NCBI GenBank assembly: GCA_020426325.1
Contig: JAGQQG010000028.1
Coordinates: 1-64,000, forward strand
Origin: Planctomycetaceae bacterium
GTDB taxonomy: Bacteria > Planctomycetota > Planctomycetia > Planctomycetales > Planctomycetaceae
Reading direction: 5' to 3'
DNA length: 64,000 bases
The position numbers were made by a program, and so were the translations under genes. Below the pieces are notes generated by a model that saw nothing but the letters and a program-made list of their open reading frames with translations, did no database searches and was not told the DNA's origin. Positions 9,079 through 16,350 of this stretch are shown here, in pieces (position 1 is the stretch's first letter; the number at the start of each line of letters is the position of its first letter).

Positions 9079-10548
9079 TCACAACTCGGGGATCGGATCA
9101 TCCGCTTCGATGTCTTCGCCTTCCCAGTTGGGTTGGCCGTTGTCGTAGAGCAGGATGCGGTGGGCGCTGCCGGGGACGGCGTGGGTGTTGATGGTGGGGA
9201 GGTGTCCGCGTAGTTCTTCGATGACCTCTCCGTAGGCCGAGTTGGTCGCAAGGTTGTCCCACTCGTGAGGGTCAGCGACCATGTCATAGAGTTCTTCGGA
9301 GCCGTCCGCGTATTGGATGTATCGCCACCGGCTCGTGCGGATGCCGTGGTTGTGCTGGTTGTGGGTGGTGATGGCGGGCCACTCGCGGGGCGTGTTGGCG
9401 AGAGTGAGTTGCGGGACGAGCGAGTGCCCTTCGAGTCCGTCCTTCGTCGGCAGTCCGCAGAGATCGACGAGAGTCGGGTAGATGTCAAGTAGCTCAGCCG
9501 GCTCGTGACATCGTCCGCCCGCTGAGACGCCCGGCCCTGCGAAAATGAGTGGGACGCGGGTACCTCGGTCCCAGAGCGTGTTCTTGCCGGTGATCAGCTT
9601 CTCTCCGAGGTGCCAGCCGTGATCGGACCAGAGGACGACGATCGTGTTATCAGCATGGCCGCTCGCATCCAGTGCATCGAGAATGCGGCCCACTTGCGAA
9701 TCGACGAAGCTGGTACAGGCGAGGTACGAGCGGACGAGGTTCGTCCATTGGTCGGCCTCTTCAAGAAACTTGAGGCGCGGCTCGGGCAGCTTCCAGTGCA
9801 GGTACCATGAGAAGCGAGGCGTATCGTCCCGGTCGTCGTGTCGGACCGGAGGCAACAGGAGCGAGTCTTCGGGGTACAAGTCGAACCACTGTTGTGTTGC
9901 ATAGCAGGGGACGTGCGGCAGGAAGAAACCGGCTGCCAGAAAGAACGGCTGCGGCATCTCGCCCTCCAGCTTGTCGACCGCCCAAGTGGCGACCTGCCAG
10001 TCTCCCTTGTCCTTGTCCTCATGCGGGAACGTGCCCCAGTCGACGAGCGGATGCGGGTTGGGCGTTTCGACCAGCTTCTTCTCGGGCTTCGCACCGATTC
10101 CTGACGATGGTCCATATTCATAGAACTCCGTCTGCTCACTGCGGCGGTCGATGTTCCCATGAAAGATCTTGCCGGCACTCAACGTGCGATAGCCGTGCTG
10201 GGAGAGGTACTGCGGCAACGTCACAAGGTCCCGCAACTCGTCCACCTCACGGAACCATGGTGCCAGTCCGTAGACGCCCGTCGTCGAGGGTCGCATCCCT
10301 GTGAGCAAACTCGTCCGCGATGGATTACACAGAGGCGACTGACAGTGAGCATTCGTGAACAGCGTCCCCCGCGCGGCCAGTCGGTCAATGTGCGGCGTCT
10401 GTACCTGCGGATGGCCGCCGAGGCATCCTATCCAGTCGTTCTGGTCATCAATGGCAATGAAAAGGATGTTTGGCCTGGCATCGTCAGCACGAACAACCGA
10501 TGTCAACAACAGCGGGATGAGAACGAGGAATGGTCGTATGCAGTGCAT
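9079..10548 (-). CDS. Secreted sulfatase (iduronate-2-sulfatase-like)
   Basis: A 489-residue protein from the ATG at 10548, which has GGAG at a suitable distance. A signal peptide (MHCIRPFLVLIPLLLTSVVRA) is followed by the sulfatase core: metal-binding Asp pair in LFIAIDDQND (34-35), and the CxPxR signature CNPSR with Cys74, the residue converted to formylglycine. Later motifs are SAGKIFHG and the second metal site LWSDHGWHLGEK; the remainder matches the iduronate-2-sulfatase branch in layout (FFLAAGFFLPHVP, ELLDIYPTLVDLCGLP). It hydrolyses sulfate esters, probably of sulfated polysaccharides, in the periplasm. The formylglycine-generating enzyme is not in this window. Sulfatases are abundant in planctomycetes. 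Confidence 0.95.
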   Translation of the reverse strand: MHCIRPFLVLIPLLLTSVVRADDARPNILFIAIDDQNDWIGCLGGHPQVQTPHIDRLAARGTLFTNAHCQSPLCNPSRTSLLTGMRPSTTGVYGLAPWFREVDELRDLVTLPQYLSQHGYRTLSAGKIFHGNIDRRSEQTEFYEYGPSSGIGAKPEKKLVETPNPHPLVDWGTFPHEDKDKGDWQVATWAVDKLEGEMPQPFFLAAGFFLPHVPCYATQQWFDLYPEDSLLLPPVRHDDRDDTPRFSWYLHWKLPEPRLKFLEEADQWTNLVRSYLACTSFVDSQVGRILDALDASGHADNTIVVLWSDHGWHLGEKLITGKNTLWDRGTRVPLIFAGPGVSAGGRCHEPAELLDIYPTLVDLCGLPTKDGLEGHSLVPQLTLANTPREWPAITTHNQHNHGIRTSRWRYIQYADGSEELYDMVADPHEWDNLATNSAYGEVIEELRGHLPTINTHAVPGSAHRILLYDNGQPNWEGEDIEADDPIPEL

Positions 10549-10664
10549 GAGGCGTGGCTCCAAGAAGGTTGAACTTGCAGCGTACGCGAACGACGGTCGA
10601 GTGAAAACCGTCTCCCAAGCCGTCGGCTTGGGACGAGGTGGCGTCTTTGGATTATGATGCACTC

Positions 10665-11168
10665 ATGTTCCCGAAGCGTTATTCACCATTCCTGAAGACG
10701 ACGTTTGTCGACGAGGATGCCGAACAGCGGAAAGCTGGGATGCTGATTGTTGCGATCATCGCGTTCGTCATCTCTGCGTGGTACTCGTTTAACGAACTGA
10801 CGTACGCATTGAAGGGGACGACCGTGACTGCAACGGTCATGCGGACCTACGAGTTCACAGTGCCGACGAGGTATGGCCAGTCAGCACCCCGCTTGGGGGT
10901 CGAGTACGCATTCACGGACGCAGACGGCGATCTGCGACAGGACAAGGACTGGGTGCCGCTTCCATCACAGCTGCGAGGCGAGCCGGGAGTTGAAGTCCAA
11001 TACCTCCCCGGTCCTGACGGCGACTCGCGACTCGCAGCAAATCGGTCGATCATCGGACCCACGTTCTTTGTCGGATGCGTAGCATTCCTGATCGTCAGTC
11101 TCGTTCAACTCATACGAGAGGCAAACGCCCCGATCCCAAGACGTCGCCGGGCAAGCGGTATGCGTTAA
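10665..11168 (+). CDS. DUF3592 membrane protein
   Basis: A 167-residue protein from the ATG at 10665; an in-frame GTG at 10638 is an alternative, and neither has a good ribosome binding site. Two membrane segments bracket an extracytoplasmic domain: about residues 27-44 (LIVAIIAFVISAWYSF) and about 130-152 (IIGPTFFVGCVAFLIVSLVQLI). The middle carries the DUF3592 pattern, a strand-rich segment with VTATVM, GVEYAFTDADGDLRQD and GVEVQYLPGPDGDSRL. The function of DUF3592 is unknown. A much longer DUF3592 protein lies at 52898-54133. Confidence 0.8.
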   Translation: MFPKRYSPFLKTTFVDEDAEQRKAGMLIVAIIAFVISAWYSFNELTYALKGTTVTATVMRTYEFTVPTRYGQSAPRLGVEYAFTDADGDLRQDKDWVPLPSQLRGEPGVEVQYLPGPDGDSRLAANRSIIGPTFFVGCVAFLIVSLVQLIREANAPIPRRRRASGMR

Positions 11169-11290
11169 CCCCCCCCTGTCTTGTGCAACTTGAACAACCG
11201 AAGACACCTCCTAGTCTTCTCCAGAATTCGGAGATCAGACCAGTACGAACTCAGTTTGTCACCGGACAACATCTCTGACGTGTCTTGGGT

Positions 11291-11316
11291 CAGGGGACTG
11301 ACGTCCCCCGCTCGCC
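11291..11316. repeat. GGGGAC-TGAC-GTCCCC palindromic element
   Basis: CAGGGGACTGACGTCCCC with following CGCTCG contains a 6-bp perfect stem (11293-11298 / 11303-11308) around TGAC. Hairpins of this GC-rich kind recur between genes in planctomycete genomes, to my recollection. It lies in the 249-base gap upstream of the peptide-binding lipoprotein gene; it is too far up and lacks a T-run to be that gene's terminator. Confidence 0.4.
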
Positions 11317-11373
11317 AACATTGCGTGACTCTCTTGTCTTGCCCCGGCGCAGGGTGTCTGCCAGAATCGGCAT

Positions 11374-11404
11374 ACGGATTGAAACAATCGGAACGGATTG
11401 AAAC
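11374..11404 (+). promoter_or_regulatory. Two direct repeats ACGGATTGAAAC before yejA-like gene
   Basis: The 12-mer ACGGATTGAAAC occurs at 11374-11385 and again at 11393-11404, a 19-base period. The second copy ends 13 bases before the start codon at 11418. Tandem direct sites about two helical turns apart are typical of response-regulator or similar activator/repressor binding. Whether they act at the DNA level or in the leader mRNA is unknown. Confidence 0.45.
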
Positions 11405-11417
11405 CGCAGAGGATGCA

Positions 11418-13403
11418 ATGATGAAGCTCACGAGGTGGCTCCCCACGATCACACTCTGGCAAGTGGTCGGAATTTGTCTCCTGCCCCTGATTCTGGGCTG
11501 CCCACCACCTGCTGATGATGAGAACGGCTTAGAAGGAACCGAAACAGGCAGTGCGACGTCTGCATCGAGCGAAGCTGCTGCGGAGGAGGAACCCGATGTC
11601 CTGCTCGAGCCGTTCGATCCACCACCGCTCGACGAGTTGGAGGCTTCCGTTGAGTGGGAGGATCAACCAGTTTTGGATGCGATGGAATTGTATCGGAAGT
11701 ACAAAGCTGAGCATCCGCCACTGGCGACTGTTGAGGAAGCACTTGCTCTGAAGAATGACTCGCCTGAGGCAAATGAGAAGATTCTCACGACGCTTGGCCA
11801 GCCGCCCGCATCGGAATCCGAAGTCGACTACGACGCGGCCCTGCGTCGATTCACGCCGCTGGATATCAAGAGCTCGAACCCCATTCTCGGCAGTTCGGTG
11901 ACCGAGTTCGAAGTGAATGATCTTACGAGTTTCGGTCTATTCGCCTTTGATTGGAATTTCTATCCGTTCGCGACAGCCGAGCATGTGAAGTCGTGGCAAT
12001 CAAGCAAGGATCGTCTGTTCGACAAAGTCGTCCTTCGTGATGATCTTGTGTGGTCCGATGGCAAACCAATCACTGCCCATGATGTGGAATTCACCTTTCA
12101 GACGATTATGAACCCCAAGGTTCCGGTCGTCGCGGTCCGCTCCGGCGTCGATGAGTTGAAATGGGTGAAGGCGTACGACGACCATACTGTCGTATTCTTT
12201 CATAAAGAATCTTTGGCAACGAATGTCTGGAACATGCTGTTTCCGATCATTCCCCGTCATGCCTATGCAGACTCGATGAAGGAAGACCCGAGTCTGAGCA
12301 AGAGCGATTATCACCTCAAGCTGGAGCAGGCACCGGTCTGTGGCGGACCGTACAAAATCAGCAGCCGTGTGCGCAATCAGGAGATTGTCCTCACAAGACG
12401 GGAAGACTACTTCATGAAGGACGGCGTCGAAGTTCGCCGGAAGCCGTACTTCAAAGAGATTCGTTTCCGCGTCATTGAAGATCTCAATACCGCGTTGCTT
12501 GCCCTCGAAAAGGGTGAAATTGACGACCTGGAATTAAACCCTGAGCAATGGGATACGCAAACGAAGGATGACGAGTTTTATGCTCACAACACCAAGGCAT
12601 ACGGAGTCGGTTGGGGGCACGCCTACATCGGTTGGAATCTCAACGTTCCATTTTTCAGCGATAAGCGAGTTCGGCAAGCCATGTCATACGCTCTCGATCA
12701 CGAAGAGATGATCGAGAATATCTGCTATGGCGTTTATGAATATGGTCGAGGGGTCTATCACCCGACGGCTTGGATGGCCCCGAATCCCATGCCGGAACCG
12801 TATCACCAAAGTCTCGACAAGGCTGAGGAACTGCTGGATGCCGCCGGTTGGACGGATAGCGATGGTGATGGAATCCGTGACAAAGAGATCGACGGCAAGC
12901 TCGTGCCGTTTGAATTCACCATCACGATCGCCAATGCTTCGCAAACCGGCATCAAGATTTGCGAGCTGTTGAAGTCGAACCTCGATCAGATCGGGGTGAT
13001 CTGCAATATCAAGCCGACAGAGTTTACGGTTCTTCAAGAACAGGCCAGAAATCACAAATTCCAGGCTCAGTGCGCCGGTTGGGGCACGGGCGCTGATCCT
13101 GCCTCTGGAAAGAACTTGTGGACGACCAAGGCGATCGAACAGAACGGTCGTAACTACGTGAGCTATTCCAATCCTCGGGTCGATGAGCTGTTTGAACTTG
13201 GAGAGCGAGAGTTCGATCGTGACAAACGGGCGAAGATCTATGGCGAAATCGCAACGATCCTCTGGGATGATCAGCCATACACCTGGTTGTACTTTCGCAG
13301 CAACTTCTTCGCCTGGAACAAAGATGTGCGCGGGTACATGTTCAGCCCTCGTGGTCCCTACGGGTATTCACCAGGCCTCTCGGCTCTCTGGAAACCGAAA
13401 TGA
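11418..13403 (+). CDS. Peptide ABC transporter substrate-binding lipoprotein (YejA/OppA type, SBP_bac_5)
   Basis: A 661-residue protein from ATG 11418 (MMKLTRWLP) preceded by GAGG; the open frame extends further 5' but without a signal. A lipobox LILGC near residue 28 makes it a lipoprotein, followed by a Glu/Ala/Pro-rich linker. The family-5 binding core begins near residue 150, with WSDGKPITAHDVEFTFQTIMNP, GPYKISS and FFSDKRVRQAMSYALDHEEMI as the usual landmarks. A DSDGDGIRDK segment resembles an EF-hand-like calcium loop. It binds oligopeptides or similar solutes for the permeases directly downstream. The order binding protein-permease-permease and the YejE-like second permease favour the YejABEF branch. 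Confidence 0.92.
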   Translation: MMKLTRWLPTITLWQVVGICLLPLILGCPPPADDENGLEGTETGSATSASSEAAAEEEPDVLLEPFDPPPLDELEASVEWEDQPVLDAMELYRKYKAEHPPLATVEEALALKNDSPEANEKILTTLGQPPASESEVDYDAALRRFTPLDIKSSNPILGSSVTEFEVNDLTSFGLFAFDWNFYPFATAEHVKSWQSSKDRLFDKVVLRDDLVWSDGKPITAHDVEFTFQTIMNPKVPVVAVRSGVDELKWVKAYDDHTVVFFHKESLATNVWNMLFPIIPRHAYADSMKEDPSLSKSDYHLKLEQAPVCGGPYKISSRVRNQEIVLTRREDYFMKDGVEVRRKPYFKEIRFRVIEDLNTALLALEKGEIDDLELNPEQWDTQTKDDEFYAHNTKAYGVGWGHAYIGWNLNVPFFSDKRVRQAMSYALDHEEMIENICYGVYEYGRGVYHPTAWMAPNPMPEPYHQSLDKAEELLDAAGWTDSDGDGIRDKEIDGKLVPFEFTITIANASQTGIKICELLKSNLDQIGVICNIKPTEFTVLQEQARNHKFQAQCAGWGTGADPASGKNLWTTKAIEQNGRNYVSYSNPRVDELFELGEREFDRDKRAKIYGEIATILWDDQPYTWLYFRSNFFAWNKDVRGYMFSPRGPYGYSPGLSALWKPK

Positions 13404-13485
13404 CCTGCGTCGTTGAGGCGCCCTCAATCTCCGGCAACGATCAAGTGTCGGCTCATCCTTTTGAAATCCACTCACGTCTGCCGCC

Positions 13486-14472
13486 ATGCTGAGCTACATC
13501 GTCCGCCGCCTGGGGATTGGCCTCATCACGCTGACGCTGATTACGTTCATCATTTACGGGCTGATCAGGAACATGCCCGGCAGTCCTGTCACACAGGAGT
13601 TGTCCCAACTCGATCCGGGCAAGGCGATCAGCCAGGAGGATTATGAACGGATCCTGAAATCGTACGGCCTGGATAAGCCATGGTATGTGGCCTACGGCGT
13701 CTGGGTAAAAAACGTTTTGCAGGGGGACCTCGGCCGATCATTCTCTCGCAAACGGCCTGTCACGCGTCTCGTAATGGAACGAGTTGGACCAACTCTGCTG
13801 CTCTCCGTGTCATCACTTCTGCTGACCTATCTTCTGTCGATCCCATTGGGACTGATAGCGACTGCCCGTGCTGGAACGATCGAAGAGCGAACCGGAAGTA
13901 CGATTTTGTACATGCTCTATTCGTTTCCCAGCTTTGTTGCCGCGCTGTTTCTGCAGCTGCAATTTGCAGTCCGTATGGGCTGGCTACCGCTATTTGGCAT
14001 GGTCAGCGACAATTACGATTCTCTCTCTCCCTTTGGCAAAGTCTCCGATGTCTTCTGGCATTCACTGTTGCCGGTGACATGCTATACCTATGGATCGCTG
14101 GCGTATTACAGCCGGTTCATTCGGGCCAACATGCAGGAGGTCATTCGGCAGGATTACATCCGCACCGCGCGGGCGAAGGGGTTGGGGCCTGTACGGGTGT
14201 TGTGGCATCATGCCTTTCGGAATACGTTGATCCCTCTGGTGACACTGATCGGACTGACTCTGCCGACGTTATTGTCGGGGTCGATCATCATCGAACAGAT
14301 CTTCACGTGGCCAGGGATGGGGCGGTTGTTCTTCGAATCGATCCGTGAGCGGGATTACCCGACCATCATGGGGCTGACGCTGATGTTTTCAGTGCTCACT
14401 CTCGCGGGACAACTCCTGGCTGATGTGCTGTATGCGGTCGTTGACCCTCGTGTTCGCCTGGAGGACAAATGA
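13486..14472 (+). CDS. ABC transporter permease, DppB/YejB type
   Basis: A 328-residue inner-membrane protein. It starts with MLSYIVRRLGIGLITLTLITFIIYGLIRNMPGSP (shown here only as the family hallmark of a first membrane helix ending in a Pro-Gly-x-Pro turn), followed by GLDKPWYVAYGVW and five further hydrophobic helices. The EAA loop that contacts the ATPase reads DYIRTARAKGLGPVRVLWHHAFRN. It forms the channel with the next gene, with which it overlaps by 4 bases (ATGA). An 82-base gap separates it from the binding-protein gene, consistent with one operon. Confidence 0.93.
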   Translation: MLSYIVRRLGIGLITLTLITFIIYGLIRNMPGSPVTQELSQLDPGKAISQEDYERILKSYGLDKPWYVAYGVWVKNVLQGDLGRSFSRKRPVTRLVMERVGPTLLLSVSSLLLTYLLSIPLGLIATARAGTIEERTGSTILYMLYSFPSFVAALFLQLQFAVRMGWLPLFGMVSDNYDSLSPFGKVSDVFWHSLLPVTCYTYGSLAYYSRFIRANMQEVIRQDYIRTARAKGLGPVRVLWHHAFRNTLIPLVTLIGLTLPTLLSGSIIIEQIFTWPGMGRLFFESIRERDYPTIMGLTLMFSVLTLAGQLLADVLYAVVDPRVRLEDK

Positions 14473-15608
14473 CAGGCGAAGAGAACGTCATCGATCCGCA
14501 GGGCGAACCGGCTCCCACTCCCGCAGGACCGCAACTCGCTGTCATTCCGAAGTCGCCCGGCTTCTGGAAGGAGGCTTGGCGGCGATTTCGTATACGGAAG
14601 CTGTCAATGACGGCTTTTGTCTTCGTTGTGTTGCTCGCACTGGTGGCCATTTTCTCACCTGCGATTGCCGGGACGAAACCCATCGTCGTCAAGTACAAAG
14701 GCCGCCTCTACTTTCCCGCGATGGCCTACTTCAATGCCTCGTGGGAGAACCCGATTTTCACTCAGGACAAGTTTCGGAAGCGGTATCCGAAAAACCTGGA
14801 GGAGAAAGACCCGGAAAGCTGGGCCATCTGGCCATTGTCCTTCAACGATCCCTATCGACGCGTGCAGGAGGAGGAGTGGCCGGGACGACCCGGGAATCCG
14901 ACACAGGTCGACGGCAAACCGAGTTCGCTGAATTGGTTTGGCACCGATCAGCGAGGCGTCGACGTATTTGCACAAATGGTGCACGGATCGCGAATTGCTC
15001 TGCTGGTCGGTTTCGTTTCGATGGGGATCGCCTCAGCGATCGGTATCATTGTGGGGGCATTGGCCGGATACTTCGGTGGCTGGGTCGACACACTTCTTTC
15101 GCGTGTGATTGAGGTCGTGCTGTGCATTCCTACGCTCGTGCTCATTCTCGCGTTGCTCGCGATTATCGAGCAGGTGACGATCTGGCATATGATGGCCATC
15201 ATTGGCGCGACACGCTGGACGTCAATCGCACGCTTGACACGGGCTGAGTTCCTCAAGCTCAAGCAGATGGATTTTGTATCCGCAGCGCGGGCAACCGGCG
15301 TCGGGCCGATTCGGATCATGTTTCGGTACCTCTTGCCGAACGCGTTGGCTCCGGTGTTGGTACCAATTACGTTCGGAATCGCATCGGCAATTCTGATCGA
15401 GAGTTCACTGAGCTTTCTCGGCTTTGGTGCTCCGCCTCCCAATCCGAGTTGGGGCACACTATTGAGTGCGGGGCGGTCGAACTATCAGTTGTGGTGGCTG
15501 ATTGTTTTCCCGGGGACGGCCATCTTTCTGGCGGTGCTGGCATACAATCTGATTGGTGAAGGGCTGCAGGAAGCGACCGATCCGCGATTGCGTGATGCTG
15601 ACGGTTGA
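14469..15608 (+). CDS. ABC transporter permease, DppC/YejE type
   Basis: A 379-residue inner-membrane protein whose ATG overlaps the previous stop. After the first helix (about residues 50-66) there is an unusually long periplasmic loop (about 67-165) with KPIVVKYKGRLYFPA and a run to GTDQRGVDVFAQMVHGSRIAL. That long loop, with its LYFP and IWP motifs, is typical of YejE rather than DppC. The EAA loop is DFVSAARATGVGPIRIMFRYLLPN. Conserved C-terminal features are LSFLGFGAPPPNPSWG and ATDPRLRD. No ATP-binding subunit follows; the next gene is an unrelated heavy-metal protein. Confidence 0.93.
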   Translation: MTGEENVIDPQGEPAPTPAGPQLAVIPKSPGFWKEAWRRFRIRKLSMTAFVFVVLLALVAIFSPAIAGTKPIVVKYKGRLYFPAMAYFNASWENPIFTQDKFRKRYPKNLEEKDPESWAIWPLSFNDPYRRVQEEEWPGRPGNPTQVDGKPSSLNWFGTDQRGVDVFAQMVHGSRIALLVGFVSMGIASAIGIIVGALAGYFGGWVDTLLSRVIEVVLCIPTLVLILALLAIIEQVTIWHMMAIIGATRWTSIARLTRAEFLKLKQMDFVSAARATGVGPIRIMFRYLLPNALAPVLVPITFGIASAILIESSLSFLGFGAPPPNPSWGTLLSAGRSNYQLWWLIVFPGTAIFLAVLAYNLIGEGLQEATDPRLRDADG

Positions 15609-15652
15609 GCACAGACCAGCTTGGTTCAGCCGTGTCCTGACGGAATTGGCGA

Positions 15653-15681
15653 TTGACGTGATTTTCAGATCACGACAGAAT
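15653..15681 (+). promoter_or_regulatory. Candidate sigma-70 type promoter of the HMA gene
   Basis: TTGACG (15653-15658) and CAGAAT (15676-15681) are separated by 17 bases. The match to consensus is 5/6 and 4/6. It lies 68 bases upstream of the start codon at 15749 and after the permease stop, so the HMA gene probably has its own promoter. Confidence 0.4.
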
Positions 15682-15748
15682 GGCTAGTCGACGAGCAACT
15701 GGCTCTTCATGGTTTCACTGAGACTTTCAGCTCATGGGAGATATGATC

Positions 15749-16276
15749 ATGCGATACGTGCTTGCGGGTTTGACGATTTGCCTGTTCTCTGGTTTGGCAC
15801 AGGCAGGTGATGTGACGGTCAAAGGGGTTCACCTTTGTTGTGGTAAGTGCGTCACAGGGGCGACGGATGCACTGAAAGATGTCAACGGGATCACAGGCCT
15901 CAACGTCGACAAGGATGCAGGGAGCATCATTTTTCAGGCAGAAAACTCGGAGGTTGCCCAGAACGCTCTTGCAGAACTTGCGAAAGCCGGTTTTGCAGGC
16001 CGAGCGACTTTAGGTGACGAGAAGCTCAAGTTGCCGAAGATCGGCGTCAAGAAAGGCACCACGTGCAATGAGTTCTCGATCAAAGACGTGCACCTATGTT
16101 GTGGTGGATGCGTCAATGGGGTGAAGGAGGCGTTGGAAGACGTCGAAGGAATCAGCGAAGTCAACGGGGACATGAAGACCGGGATCGTCACCGTCAAGGG
16201 AGATAACGTCGATGTTCGCAAGACGGTACAGGCGCTGCGAAAGGCGGGATTCAACGGGACTCCCGATCTCGATTGA
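15749..16276 (+). CDS. Secreted double heavy-metal-associated (HMA) domain protein
   Basis: A 175-residue protein. The start at 15749 is chosen because GGGAG lies eight bases upstream; two earlier in-frame ATGs (15734, 15743) are too close to or overlap it. A signal peptide (MRYVLAGLTICLFSGLAQA) precedes two ferredoxin-like HMA domains, about residues 22-87 and 108-173. In each the usual GMTCxxC loop is replaced by HLCCGKC (Cys30, 31, 34) and HLCCGGC (Cys117, 118, 121), giving three cysteines per site. A further Cys106 lies in the linker. HMA domains bind Cu(I), Zn or Hg. Export to the periplasm suggests metal binding or trafficking there; the metal is unknown. Confidence 0.88.
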   Translation: MRYVLAGLTICLFSGLAQAGDVTVKGVHLCCGKCVTGATDALKDVNGITGLNVDKDAGSIIFQAENSEVAQNALAELAKAGFAGRATLGDEKLKLPKIGVKKGTTCNEFSIKDVHLCCGGCVNGVKEALEDVEGISEVNGDMKTGIVTVKGDNVDVRKTVQALRKAGFNGTPDLD

Positions 16277-16310
16277 CATCGACCTGCTCGTTAACACAAG
16301 CCTCAATGAG

Positions 16311-16344
16311 CAGCCGGTCGAAAAAGGCCGGCTGTTCTTTTTTT
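16311..16344 (+). terminator. Rho-independent terminator after the HMA gene
   Basis: CAGCCGG / CCGGCTG stem (16311-16317 / 16328-16334) with a 10-base loop, followed by TTCTTTTTTT. It lies 35 bases after the HMA stop and just before the convergent transglutaminase gene end. Confidence 0.85.
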
Positions 16345-16350
16345 CTGAAG

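Noticed and set aside
9594-10178. 194-codon minus-strand open frame
   Set aside because: It is a second frame within the sulfatase gene, with Arg/Ser/Thr-rich translation and no motif.
11374-11404. Possible CRISPR repeats, because GATTGAAAC is a common end of type I CRISPR repeats
   Set aside because: There are only two copies with a 19-base period, leaving a 7-base gap, no spacers of normal length and no cas genes.
14423-15112. 229-codon plus-strand open frame
   Set aside because: It is out of frame with the two overlapping permease genes and has no hydrophobic pattern or motif.
16311-16344. Considered as a bidirectional terminator also serving the transglutaminase gene
   Set aside because: The stem suits both directions, but no T-run is present in the minus-strand direction, so only the plus-strand call is made.
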